From Bradyrhizobium sp. 1 (lineage in GTDB: Bacteria; Pseudomonadota; Alphaproteobacteria; Rhizobiales; Xanthobacteraceae): 64,000 nucleotides of DNA. The stretch's first letter is position 1, and each line of letters opens with the position of its first letter. Location of the stretch: assembly GCF_023073315.1 (NCBI RefSeq), contig NZ_JADPJH010000038.1, forward strand, positions 124,001 through 188,000, given 5' to 3'. Shown piece after piece: positions 42,403 to 50,584 of this stretch. Made by a program: the position numbers and the translations under genes. The notes beneath the pieces were generated by a model that was given only the letters and a program-made list of their open reading frames with translations, was not told the DNA's origin and made no database searches.

Positions 42403-43617
42403 GTGAATCCAACGAGATTTGGACTGCCGGTCGCGGCTGCCTTGGCGGCCGCTTTGCTGCCGGGCGCAGCGTCAGCACAGGTGTCCGACGACATCGTCAA
42501 GATCGGCGTGCTCACCGACATGAACGGGCCGGCCTCCGCGCCGACCGGCCAGGGTTCGGTGACGGCGGCGCAGATGGCGATCGATGATTTCGGCGGCACC
42601 GTGCTCGGCAAGCCGATCAGCATCGTGATCGGCGACCATCAGTTGAAGGCAGACGTCGGCGGTGCGATCGCGCGGCGCTGGTACGATGTGGATCAGGTCG
42701 ATCTGATCGTCGACGTGCCGGTCTCCGCGGTCGGGCTCGCGGTGCAGAACATGGCCAACGAGAAGAAGCGGCTGTTCATCACCCATTCCACGGGCACCGC
42801 GGATTTCCACGGCAAGTTCTGTTCGCCTTACGCGATGCAATGGGTGTTCGACACCCGCGCGCTCGCGGTCGGCACTGCGGACGCGGTCGTCAAGCGCGGC
42901 GGCGACAGCTGGTTCTTCATCACCGACGATTACGCCTTCGGCCACTCCCTCGAACGCGACGCCTCCAGCGTCATCACCGCCAATGGCGGCAAGGTGCTGG
43001 GCTCAGTGAAGCCGCCGCTGGCAACGCCTGACCTCTCCTCCTTCGTGCTGCAGGCGCAGGCCTCCAAGGCCAAGATCATCGGCATTGCCGCCGGTCCGCC
43101 GAACAACATGAACGAGATCAAGACGGGCTCGGAGTTCGGCGTGTTCAAGGGCGGCCAGCAGATGGCGGCGCTGCTGGCCCTGATCACCGACATCCACGGC
43201 CTCGGCCTGCAGGCAGCCCAGGGCCTGTTGCTGACGACGTCGTTCTATTGGGACATGGACGACAAGACCCGCGAATGGTCGAAGCGCTATTTCGCAAAAA
43301 TGAACAAGATGCCGTCGATGTGGCAGGCCGGTGTCTACTCCAGCGTGATCCACTATCTCAACGCCATCAAGGAATCCGGCACCGACGATCCGCTCAAGGT
43401 GGCCGCCAAGATGCGCGAAAAGCCGGTCGAGGATTTCTTCGCCCGCAACGGCCGCTTACGCGATGACAATCTGATGGTGCACGACCTCTGGCTGGTGCAG
43501 GTGAAGACGCCGGAGGAGAGCAAATATCCGTGGGACTATTACAAGATCCTCACGACGATCTCCGGAGAGAAGGCCTTTGGGCCGCCGGACCCGGCGTGCG
43601 CGATGGTGAAGAAGTGA
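42403..43617 (+). CDS. Branched-chain amino-acid-type ABC substrate-binding protein (orphan)
   Basis: 404 residues from GTG 42403, which follows GGGAGGA. A signal peptide (LAAALLPGAASAQ) leads into a LivK/UrtA-like type I periplasmic binding fold: VKIGVLTDMNGPASAPTGQG, VDVPVSAVGLAVQNMANE, FFITDDYAFGHSLE. The members of this subfamily often bind aromatic or aliphatic acids rather than amino acids. No permease or ATPase genes are adjacent. A GTTGCAA site at 42321 precedes it, so it may share control with the HTH-PBP regulator. Confidence 0.86.
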   Translation: MNPTRFGLPVAAALAAALLPGAASAQVSDDIVKIGVLTDMNGPASAPTGQGSVTAAQMAIDDFGGTVLGKPISIVIGDHQLKADVGGAIARRWYDVDQVDLIVDVPVSAVGLAVQNMANEKKRLFITHSTGTADFHGKFCSPYAMQWVFDTRALAVGTADAVVKRGGDSWFFITDDYAFGHSLERDASSVITANGGKVLGSVKPPLATPDLSSFVLQAQASKAKIIGIAAGPPNNMNEIKTGSEFGVFKGGQQMAALLALITDIHGLGLQAAQGLLLTTSFYWDMDDKTREWSKRYFAKMNKMPSMWQAGVYSSVIHYLNAIKESGTDDPLKVAAKMREKPVEDFFARNGRLRDDNLMVHDLWLVQVKTPEESKYPWDYYKILTTISGEKAFGPPDPACAMVKK

Positions 43618-43659
43618 GATTGGCGAATGGTGAGTAGGGAGTGGGCCACTCGCCCTTCG

Positions 43660-44625
43660 CTACCTCACCACCCCGATCTCGCGAAAATACTTCATCACGC
43701 CCGGATGGATCAGCTCGGGCTTCGGCGCTGCCGCGACGGTGTTCGCTGCCGTGGTCTCGCAGGCTTGCGCGAGCTGCTTGCAGAAAATCGCCTCGGCGCC
43801 GTGCAGCGTCCTGGCGAGGCGATAGGCGACATCGTCGGGCAGGTCCTCGCGTGTCAGCACAAAACTCCAGGACCCTAGCGAGGCGATCGGCTCAGCCTGC
43901 TTCGGGTAGGAACCGGCCGGCACCGTGAGCGGCTTCAGGAACGCATGCTTGGCGCGAATGCGCGTGATCTCTTCCACGCTGGGCGCGATGAAGCGCGCGC
44001 CTGGAGCGCTGGATGCGACCGCGGCAAAGCCGGGCCAGCCGATGCCGGCGCCCCAGAGTGCTGCGGCACGACCGTCCTCGACCATCGCGGGGCCATCGCC
44101 GGCGCGGTCGAGATAGATCGCTTTGAAATCCTCGTCCTGCTTCAGGCCGAGGCCATCGAGCACATAGCGCGCCAGGATCGGCAGGCCCGAGCCTTTGGCG
44201 CCGAACGCGACGGGCTGTCCGACCAGATCGCGAATGGTCTTGTAGGGACTGTCCGCGCGCACCACGAACATGCCGGGGTTGGAATAGATCGCGGTGAGAA
44301 TCTTCAGCCGCACCGGCGCGCGGCCGATGCCGGCAAAGGCTTCATAGGCCGGCTCGCCCGCGACCAAAGCGAGATCGAGCTCGCCCTTCTCCAGCAGCGG
44401 AATGTTCTCGTTGCTACCCTTGGTGTTGCGCGGAACGATGGTGGCGTGCGGATCGGCCGCGTTCATCACTTCCGCGAAGGCGTTGCCATAGAGCGGAAAG
44501 CCGCCGCCGGGCGTCGCGGTGCCAAGGCTGAGTGTCGTGGTCGGAATGGCGTTGCCTCCGGTTTGAGCGGCAGCGGGGCCTGCAAGCAGAGCCGCGCCGA
44601 GAAAAATGGTGACTGCGAATCTCAT
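43660..44625 (-). CDS. TAXI-family TRAP transporter solute-binding protein (orphan)
   Basis: 321 residues from ATG 44625, with a signal peptide (MRFAVTIFLGAALLAGPAAA). The mature chain has the TAXI pattern: LSLGTATPGGGFPLYGNAFA at the start, TKGSNENIPLLEKGELDLALV, and GAKGSGLPILARYVLDGLGL. TAXI proteins deliver organic acids or glutamate to fused TRAP membrane proteins; none is nearby. It converges on the ABC-type binding protein and diverges from the Bug-type one. Confidence 0.88.
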   Translation of the reverse strand: MRFAVTIFLGAALLAGPAAAQTGGNAIPTTTLSLGTATPGGGFPLYGNAFAEVMNAADPHATIVPRNTKGSNENIPLLEKGELDLALVAGEPAYEAFAGIGRAPVRLKILTAIYSNPGMFVVRADSPYKTIRDLVGQPVAFGAKGSGLPILARYVLDGLGLKQDEDFKAIYLDRAGDGPAMVEDGRAAALWGAGIGWPGFAAVASSAPGARFIAPSVEEITRIRAKHAFLKPLTVPAGSYPKQAEPIASLGSWSFVLTREDLPDDVAYRLARTLHGAEAIFCKQLAQACETTAANTVAAAPKPELIHPGVMKYFREIGVVR

Positions 44626-44732
44626 GATTGGTCCCGGCGGGCCTGCGTCAACACCGACTTGCGGCGATGTAGGCAGCGGCCCGTTTTTGTGAAAGCATGC
44701 GTCCCAACGACAATAGAACAATGGGAGACGTC

Positions 44733-45707
44733 ATGTTGCGAATTTTGCGTAACAGTGTTTTTGGGCTGGTTTTGCTTTCAGGTCTTTTCAGCGCCTCCCC
44801 TCCCGCCTCCGCCGCATACCCCGACCGCCCGGTGCACTGGATGATCGGCTTCGCCGCCGGCGGGCCGGTCGACATCGTGGCGCGGATCATGGCGCAGGCG
44901 CTCTCGGAGAGCCTCGGCCAGCAATTCATCGTCGAGAACCGCGCCGGCTCAGGCGGCAACATCGCGGCGGGTGCTGCGATCAACGCAGCCCCCGACGGCT
45001 ACACGCTGCTGTTCGTCGCGCCCAACAACGCGATCTCGACCTCGCTCTACAAGAAGCTGCCGTTCGACTTTTTGCGCGACACCGTGCCGGTGGCGAGCAT
45101 CATGCAGCTCACCAACATGCTGGTCGTCTCCAACGCGATGCCGGTGAAGACGGTTCAGGAGTTCATCGACTATTGCAAGGCCAATCCCGGCAAGATCTCG
45201 TTCGCCTCGTCCGGCAACGGCACCTCGGTGCACATGTCGGCCGAGCTGTTCAAGGTGATGACCAAATGCGACATGGTGCACGTGCCCTATCGCGGCTCGG
45301 CCATCGCCTTCCCCGACATCATCTCCAACAAGGTGCAGCTGATCTTCGACAATCTGCCGTCCGCGCTCGAGCAGTCGAAAGGCGGCACGGTCCGCGCGCT
45401 CGGCGTGACCTCGCCGCAGCGCTGGCCGAGCGTGCCCGACGTGCCCGCCATCGCCGAGACGGTGCCGGGCTTCGAGTCGGTCGGCTTCTACGGCATCTCC
45501 GCGCCGAAGGGCACGCCGCCCGAAGTGGTCGAGATCCTCAACAAGGCCGTCGGCGACGCGCTGAAGGATCCGAAGGTGGTGGCAAGGCTCGCGGAGACCG
45601 GCGGCATCCCCAAGCCGATGACATCAGCCGAGTTCGGCAAGCTGGTCGTGGACGAGACGGAGAAGTGGAAGAAGGTGGTGGAGTTCGCGGGGGTCTCGGT
45701 GGACTAG
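44733..45707 (+). CDS. Bug/TctC-family solute-binding protein (orphan)
   Basis: 324 residues from ATG 44733, preceded by GGGAG at five bases. A signal peptide (VFGLVLLSGLFSASPPASA) precedes the TctC-type fold: YPDRPVHWMIGFAAGGPVD, then RAGSGGNIAAGAAINAAPDG, HVPYRGSAIAFPDIISN. Bug proteins bind carboxylates or cyclic compounds for tripartite tricarboxylate transporters; tctAB-like genes are absent here. A hairpin follows the stop. It is divergent from the TAXI protein, 107 bases apart. Confidence 0.9.
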   Translation: MLRILRNSVFGLVLLSGLFSASPPASAAYPDRPVHWMIGFAAGGPVDIVARIMAQALSESLGQQFIVENRAGSGGNIAAGAAINAAPDGYTLLFVAPNNAISTSLYKKLPFDFLRDTVPVASIMQLTNMLVVSNAMPVKTVQEFIDYCKANPGKISFASSGNGTSVHMSAELFKVMTKCDMVHVPYRGSAIAFPDIISNKVQLIFDNLPSALEQSKGGTVRALGVTSPQRWPSVPDVPAIAETVPGFESVGFYGISAPKGTPPEVVEILNKAVGDALKDPKVVARLAETGGIPKPMTSAEFGKLVVDETEKWKKVVEFAGVSVD

Positions 45708-46054
45708 GCGGGCCGAGCTTCGAGCTTGAGGCTCGCCAGCAGCAAGGCATTGGAGGGAGGTCGGCAGACCCCCTCTCATCAAAAATGCCAAAACAACCCC
45801 ATGCACAGTAGAAGAGGCGAGCAATTCCAATGGGTTACGAAGACGAAAAATGGGATCACCGAGAAACGGCTTGACCCGTCGGGCAAAACAGGCGTATGAG
45901 TGCATCATCGCAAATTTCGGTTAATCGAAAATTACAAGCAGTGGTGCATCGGCGTTCCCCTACGCCCGAGCCAGCATTGCACCCCCGCCTCCATCCCTGT
46001 AAACGAACCGCGCACCGTTGCCGGCCGCGCGTTCCCGCGGGCCGTCCCGCGGCG
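45708..46054. other. Non-coding stretch before the tRNA, with a hairpin
   Basis: 347 bases with no convincing gene. At 45753-45776 an imperfect stem (GAGGG-A-GGTC against GACCCCCTC) could end transcription of the Bug gene, though no T-run follows. The tRNA promoter must lie in the last 100 bases; no clear -35/-10 pair was identified. Confidence 0.5.
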
Positions 46055-46130
46055 GGGCCTGTAGCTCAATGGTTAGAGCCGGCCGCTCATAACGGTCTGG
46101 TTGCAGGTTCGAGTCCTGCCGGGCCCACCA
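46055..46130 (+). tRNA. tRNA with CAU anticodon, probably tRNA-Ile2
   Basis: A 76-base cloverleaf with encoded CCA. Acceptor GGGCCTG pairs with CGGGCCC (one G-U pair); D arm GCTC/GAGC; anticodon stem GGCCG/CGGTC with loop CTCATAA and anticodon CAT at 46088-46090; T arm GCAGG/CCTGC with TTCGAGT. The loop and the G-rich acceptor resemble the lysidine-modified isoleucine-2 tRNA more than initiator or elongator methionine tRNA, but the CAU anticodon alone cannot settle it. Confidence 0.93.
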
Positions 46131-46154
46131 CGCTTCGCCCTTCGGGCTACGCGT

Positions 46155-46231
46155 GGCGCAGCCATGCGGAGAGCGAGGGGCGAAGCGTGGTGTCCGGCGA
46201 AGCTGGAGCGCAGCGAAAGCGAAGACGGACG
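46155..46231 (+). repeat. 77-bp direct repeat, copy 1 (left side of the candidate island)
   Basis: Begins GGCGCAGCC and ends GAAGACGGACG; it matches 50269-50345 over the whole 77 bases without gaps, with roughly a dozen differences. It starts 24 bases after the tRNA. A related sequence often follows tRNA genes in Bradyrhizobium, from memory. Confidence 0.8.
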
Positions 46232-46435
46232 GAGCGCCGTCGTCGCTGTGGCGTCGGACTTCGTAGCACCGGCAGCAGCATCGCCTATCAATCGGTGGCA
46301 ATATGGCTCAAAAACTACCCTTGCGGGAAATGATAAAGTCATGCAAATCTGAGAGCGTCTGATTGCAGCCGCGAGCCTCGTGATCACAGCAAATTCGTCG
46401 TCGAACCGGCGGTCAAGGCCGCGACTCCGGCCCGG

Positions 46436-46512
46436 CGATACCTGTCTTGACGATATTGTCCTATCGATACCTGTCTTGTTGAGCCTGGCCTGCTGATAAT
46501 TGTCCTCCGATG
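46436..46512. repeat. Interleaved direct repeats upstream of the subtilase
   Basis: CGATACCTGTCTTG is found at 46436-46449 and 46465-46478 (29 bp apart), and ATTGTCCT recurs at about 46454 and 46499, giving an A-B-A-B order. The 570 bases between tRNA and subtilase (46131-46700) otherwise show only the 77-bp repeat. These may be regulator sites for the cassette. Confidence 0.5.
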
Positions 46513-46671
46513 CGCGTCCAGTGCTTTCGCATCGCTCCAGGAATAACGTCGGGATCGAGACGCGAAGCTTCGTCGCTGCACCATGATCCGGCGCTGCGAT
46601 CGCGGTCCGCGTAGCCTGCGTGACCTGCCTGATGGCGCGCTGTGCTCCGGGCGCTCTCAATTCGAGGATGC

Positions 46672-46700
46672 GTAGGAATTGCCGTTGTGTAGGAATTGCC
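46672..46700 (+). promoter_or_regulatory. Duplicated ribosome-binding segment before the subtilase
   Basis: GTAGGAATTGCC occurs twice, 46672-46683 and 46689-46700, the second ending directly at the ATG 46701. The AGGAA in the second copy is at proper spacing and fixes the start codon. Confidence 0.6.
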
Positions 46701-48572
46701 ATGGCTTTTGGTATCGACGATGCAAGCCCTGCCTTCGCGGTCGCCGTCATCGACGGCCCGTATGACCAAGCGGCGTTGTCGAACGTGCTGGCGCGCGCGC
46801 CGCTGCGCCTCGCCGGCGGCAGCTGCGATACGAGTCCGAAGGGGGCGTGCGATCACGGCACTTTCATCATGGGGGTGCTCGGCGCGCGGCCGGATGCACC
46901 GGTCCCGGGCCTCTGCCCGAGCGGCCGGCTGCTGCATCTGCCGCTGTTCGCGGATACGAACGCAGCCTTCGCCGGAGTCACCGGCCTCGCGGCAGCGATC
47001 GCTCAGGCCGCCGATGCCGGCGCGCGGCTGATCAATCTCAGCTTGGCCATCATGGACGAAGGTGCCGCGATCAATCGCCGGCTCGCCGCCGCGCTGGATT
47101 TCGCCCACACGCGCGGCTGCATACTGGTGGCGGCGGCCGGCAACCAGGGTCGTCCTACGAGCGGACAACTACTGACGCATCCGGCCGTGATCCCGGTCGT
47201 TGCCGTCGACGCATTGCAGCGCCTGCTGCCGGACTCCAATTTCGGCCCGGCGCTCGCACGCCGCGGCGTCGCCGCGCTCGGGCAGATGCCGGGCTACGCA
47301 CCCGGCGGCGGCCTGACCACGATGTCGGGAACGAGCGTCGCGACGGCGGTTGCCACCGGCATGCTGGCGCAGCTGTGGTCGGCGCGCCGGAATCTCGATG
47401 CCGCCACGCTGCGATCGGCGCTCGCCCGGCTCGGCCCGCGCGACGGGGCGGTGCCGCCGATCCTGAACCGAGCGATCGTCGCGGCAGCACTCGATCGCGC
47501 GACGCCCGCAACCATCCCCGCCGCGCGCGGCGCCGAAACAGCACCAACCGCCCCGAAATCAAGTCATGTCAGCCTGCAGGGAGCGACATCAATGGAGTAC
47601 GGCAATGGACGACCATTTCCAGTGGAGGCAAGTGGCATGATCGCGCCACCCGCCGCGCCGGCGGTGACGCCCGCGGGCTGCAGCTGCGGTGGCGGCCAGG
47701 CCGACGACGAATCTGCACTCAGCGGTTTCGTCTACGCGATCGGCACCGTCGATGCCGTCTATCCCAATCTCGCGATCGAACGCGAGATGCTGGCTCTGTC
47801 CAAAGCTCTCCGCATACCGTTCCCGGCCCGTCGGGCTCCGAACATCGCGCCGACCGAGGATCGGCTATGGCAGCATGCCGTGCTGTCGGCGGACCGCAAG
47901 CTGACCCGCTATCTGGCCCGGCAATTGCGCTGGCGCCTCACCATCGAAGAATTGCCGGTGTTCGTGCTGCAGCCGAACGACGCCGGCTTCTACGACGACT
48001 TGATCGATGCGCTGAACCGACCGCTCCATGAAGCGCCACCGGCTCCAACACCACCTCCTCCCGCCCGCGGCAGGCAACGGGCCGGGAGGAAGGCAAGGGA
48101 GACGGCAAGCGAGATCGCGCGGGATATCGAGGCGACCAGGAGCCCCCTCGGGCCCGTCGAGGATCTGGACGTCGTGGTCGGCGCGCTGGGGCCGCGCACC
48201 GCCGACGGCACCGTGGTGGCCATTGACCAGCTGTTCCAGACAACTCCGGCGCTGCTGGCCCCTGCCTCGCTGATCGGCCTGCCGCAACTCGCAGACAATC
48301 ATGGCCTGACTGATGGGGAGCGGGCGTGCAACTTCCTGGCCGCGCGGTGCAGGCTGGGGCTTCCAGTCAAATCCGGTTATAACCTTTCCGGCGCGCGCGT
48401 GATGCCGTCGCGGCTCGGCGCGGGCTTCGGCCGCATCGTGAGAGTGATCTTCACCTACAGCAACGCCAGCGGGGCGATCGAAGAGCACTTCGTGCGCGTC
48501 GACGTCACCCACGAGTTTCCGATGATCGTCAGTGAACTGCAGCCCTATCTGGAAAGAGGAGAGAGAACATGA
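46701..48572 (+). CDS. Subtilisin-like protease with PatG-like C-terminal region
   Basis: 623 residues, no signal peptide. Residues 10-245 form an S8 peptidase with a full catalytic set: Asp18 (VAVIDGPYD), His52 (CDHGTFIMG), Asn148 (AAAGNQG) and Ser212 (SGTSVATAVATG). A linker with CSCGGGQ leads to a segment starting SGFVYAIGTVDAVYPN and continuing about 110 residues, which resembles the domain following the protease in cyanobactin maturation enzymes PatA/PatG; a Pro-rich spacer and a final domain of about 140 residues (EDLDVVVGALGPRTADGT) follow. PatG cleaves and macrocyclises a precursor peptide. Its stop overlaps the start of a 79-codon ORF (ATGA). Function as a peptide processor is inferred. 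Confidence 0.8.
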   Translation: MAFGIDDASPAFAVAVIDGPYDQAALSNVLARAPLRLAGGSCDTSPKGACDHGTFIMGVLGARPDAPVPGLCPSGRLLHLPLFADTNAAFAGVTGLAAAIAQAADAGARLINLSLAIMDEGAAINRRLAAALDFAHTRGCILVAAAGNQGRPTSGQLLTHPAVIPVVAVDALQRLLPDSNFGPALARRGVAALGQMPGYAPGGGLTTMSGTSVATAVATGMLAQLWSARRNLDAATLRSALARLGPRDGAVPPILNRAIVAAALDRATPATIPAARGAETAPTAPKSSHVSLQGATSMEYGNGRPFPVEASGMIAPPAAPAVTPAGCSCGGGQADDESALSGFVYAIGTVDAVYPNLAIEREMLALSKALRIPFPARRAPNIAPTEDRLWQHAVLSADRKLTRYLARQLRWRLTIEELPVFVLQPNDAGFYDDLIDALNRPLHEAPPAPTPPPPARGRQRAGRKARETASEIARDIEATRSPLGPVEDLDVVVGALGPRTADGTVVAIDQLFQTTPALLAPASLIGLPQLADNHGLTDGERACNFLAARCRLGLPVKSGYNLSGARVMPSRLGAGFGRIVRVIFTYSNASGAIEEHFVRVDVTHEFPMIVSELQPYLERGERT

Positions 48573-48808
48573 GCACGATGCCCGCCATCGACAACGACAT
48601 GATCAACCTGTTCCGGCGCATGGGAAAGCGGCGCGGGACTTATCGGGCGGTGGCTGCCGGAACGCAACGCGTGACATTGCAGCGCAGCAAACAGTGCCAT
48701 TTCGTCGGTCAGCGTTGCTTCGGAAGTCACGGTGAACTTGCGATATGTGACCAGAATTTGGACTGCATCATTGACCCCTTCCCCGGAGGCGATCCTCACC
48801 GGCTGTAG
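48569..48808 (+). CDS. 79-residue ORF coupled to the PatG-like protease, candidate precursor peptide
   Basis: The ATG overlaps the protease stop (ATGA) and has a strong GAGGAGAGAG site, so translation is likely. The protein has a charged leader-like half (MPAIDNDMINLFRRMGKRRG) and a second half with four cysteines at 43, 50, 60 and 66 ending PFPGGDPHRL. No family was recognised. The first 20 or so codons end mostly in G or C as in neighbours; later codons do not, which could mean a fast-evolving core or a decayed frame. About 205 bases of non-coding DNA follow to the lipoprotein gene. Confidence 0.5.
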   Translation: MSTMPAIDNDMINLFRRMGKRRGTYRAVAAGTQRVTLQRSKQCHFVGQRCFGSHGELAICDQNLDCIIDPFPGGDPHRL

Positions 48809-49013
48809 CCTGATGACCATGCCGGCGGACGGATAGCCCTGGCCTCATTGCCAGCGCAATCCGGACGGTGGAGAGCGGTCCTGCCTGCAGAGATGGAGAT
48901 CATTCCTGAGCCGTGCGATGAGATCATACTGTGATTGTCCGTGGATGCATCATGATCTCGCGCTGATATCGCCACGAGCCGCCGGCTGCTGCCTTTGACT
49001 TGGCGCAGCCTCG

Positions 49014-50081
49014 CTACTGCGGCGCCGGTATCAACTGTATCTCACGACTTTTGAGTTGATCGATCGCAAACAAAGCAAGCTGGGCGGCGCGGCTCGTGGC
49101 CGTGGCCGTGATGCGGTTCAAGACCAAGGTTTGACCTACGCCTGTCTTGCCCAATGTGACGCGCGGGCCTGGCAGCCCCGCACCGGAATAGACAAATCCA
49201 GACAGCGACGCCACCGCCGCGCCGCCGGCGGGCTCCATGGCAAGGCCGATCGTGACATCATGGGTATCCTTGCGGCCCAGCGACCCGGTCCCCGTGGCAC
49301 CGGTCGGTCGGAATCCGCTCTTGAATGGTGCGAATGTTACGCTCGGCGTCGCCGAGATACTGACATCGGTGATGAAGGTCAATTTGTCGGCGAACGGCGG
49401 AGATTTGCCAGACGCGTCGGCTGCGTTTTTGCCGGGCGACATGTTTTCGAATATGCTCAGCTGAAGGAACGTGTAGAGTGTGTTGTAGATGCCGATCTGG
49501 CCGGCGACCGGATACACGTAGTTCGGACCGGTGATACGCCCGTCACAATAGCGTTGACCGAACTTGTCCGTATTCAGTCTCGTCAGCAGGAACGAGAACT
49601 CGTCGGTGATGGTGAAGGCTCGCTGGTTTTGGCGCGATCTATCAGCGTTGCCACCCAATCCCAGCGTGAATGGATTCGCCCAAGGCCCCAGAAGGGTTGC
49701 GCCCGCGCTGAGCTTATCGGCTTCATACATGGTCAGATCGAAGGAATAGGCGATCGCGGTGGAATAGATGGCCGTGAATAAATTCCGTATCTGCTTGTTT
49801 TCCAGTCCGGGAAACGCGGCGTTGGGGTCGAAACCGTCCATCGCCTCCGGGTTTTCCTGGAATTGCGCCAACAGGCTTTGCGCCGTCAGATTTCTTCCCG
49901 GCCCGGCAAGCCGTTCGAGCCGTTCACGAATGACCCTCCGCGCCGCATCACGCGTTTCGCAGCGGATCTGCTTGACGATGTCGGCGGTATCAAGCCCCGT
50001 GACGTCTTCAGGGACGGGATGAATGGCACAACCACCGATCAAAGATGCGGTCACCAGGGCCGCTGCACATCGCATGTACAT
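49014..50081 (-). CDS. Putative outer-membrane or periplasmic lipoprotein
   Basis: 355 residues from ATG 50081 (GGGGAG precedes it). The N-terminus is a lipoprotein signal with lipobox LIGGC, Cys18 being the lipidation site. No domain was recognised. Visible parts: a helical stretch with AARRVIRERLERLAGPG, a possible membrane-interacting FDLTMYEADKLSAGATLLGP, and a long Gly/Ser/Thr-rich C-terminal half likely to be beta structure. It faces the protease-peptide cassette head-on from the other strand. Codon usage looks less GC-extreme than the metabolic genes, as expected of acquired DNA. Confidence 0.7.
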   Translation of the reverse strand: MYMRCAAALVTASLIGGCAIHPVPEDVTGLDTADIVKQIRCETRDAARRVIRERLERLAGPGRNLTAQSLLAQFQENPEAMDGFDPNAAFPGLENKQIRNLFTAIYSTAIAYSFDLTMYEADKLSAGATLLGPWANPFTLGLGGNADRSRQNQRAFTITDEFSFLLTRLNTDKFGQRYCDGRITGPNYVYPVAGQIGIYNTLYTFLQLSIFENMSPGKNAADASGKSPPFADKLTFITDVSISATPSVTFAPFKSGFRPTGATGTGSLGRKDTHDVTIGLAMEPAGGAAVASLSGFVYSGAGLPGPRVTLGKTGVGQTLVLNRITATATSRAAQLALFAIDQLKSREIQLIPAPQ

Positions 50082-50268
50082 TGCGCACTCCCCACAGCCT
50101 TAAATTGTAACAATCGATAACATACGCGTGAGCGTTTTGACTGTCTCCCGTTAGCAACATATCTCGAGATTCAATATCATCTAGCGTTCACCCCAGAGAC
50201 GATTTCGGCTCGGGACCTGACGTCGATCCATCTAAAGGTTTAGCTGGGACGGCTGGGCAAAGACGCTC

Positions 50269-50345
50269 GGCGCAGCCGCGTGGAGAACGAAGGGCGGAGC
50301 GTGGTGCCCGGTGTAGCTGGAGCGCGGCGGAAGCGAAGACGGACG
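50269..50345 (+). repeat. 77-bp direct repeat, copy 2 (right side of the candidate island)
   Basis: Same orientation and length as 46155-46231. It lies in the 503-base space 50082-50584, which otherwise contains only the tandem 15-mers and no convincing gene. Confidence 0.8.
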
Positions 50346-50527
50346 AATTGCCGCGAAGCGAGCGAAGGCTGCCGCGCCGAAGCCCGCAGGGCGAAGGCGG
50401 GCTGTACATGACCGGATTTTCCGGTGGACTGGCCAATCTCGTTCGAGAGATGATCAAGATCACGATACGCCCTATGGCGATGCGCGATGTCCGCGCGCGT
50501 ATCCGGCAGCGGATGCGTGACGCTGTT

Positions 50528-50572
50528 CCTGCCTCTCTCGCTCCCGCCTCTCTCGCTCCTGCCTCTCTCATT
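50528..50572 (+). repeat. Three tandem 15-bp units before the amidohydrolase
   Basis: Units CCtGCCTCTCTCGCT, CCcGCCTCTCTCGCT and CCtGCCTCTCTCatt follow one another without gaps, ending 12 bases before ATG 50585. The pyrimidine-rich array in the leader could vary in copy number. Confidence 0.8.
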
Positions 50573-50584
50573 TCGGGACTGAAC

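Noticed and set aside
45896..46750. Open frames on both strands across the tRNA, containing PVAQWLEPAAHNGLVAG (plus strand), and RQDSNLQP or GRTRTCNQTVMS (minus strand)
   Set aside because: These are the well-known false ORFs produced by translating tRNA genes and their flanks; the cloverleaf at 46055-46130 explains the sequence.
48545..48820. 91-codon minus-strand frame opposite the 79-codon ORF
   Set aside because: No ribosome site seen and no coupling; it reads antisense into the end of the protease gene. Kept as a weak alternative only.
46131..50345. A second copy of the tRNA 3' end as an attachment site
   Set aside because: No stretch matching the T-arm and acceptor end was found on the right side, so integration at the tRNA is not demonstrated.
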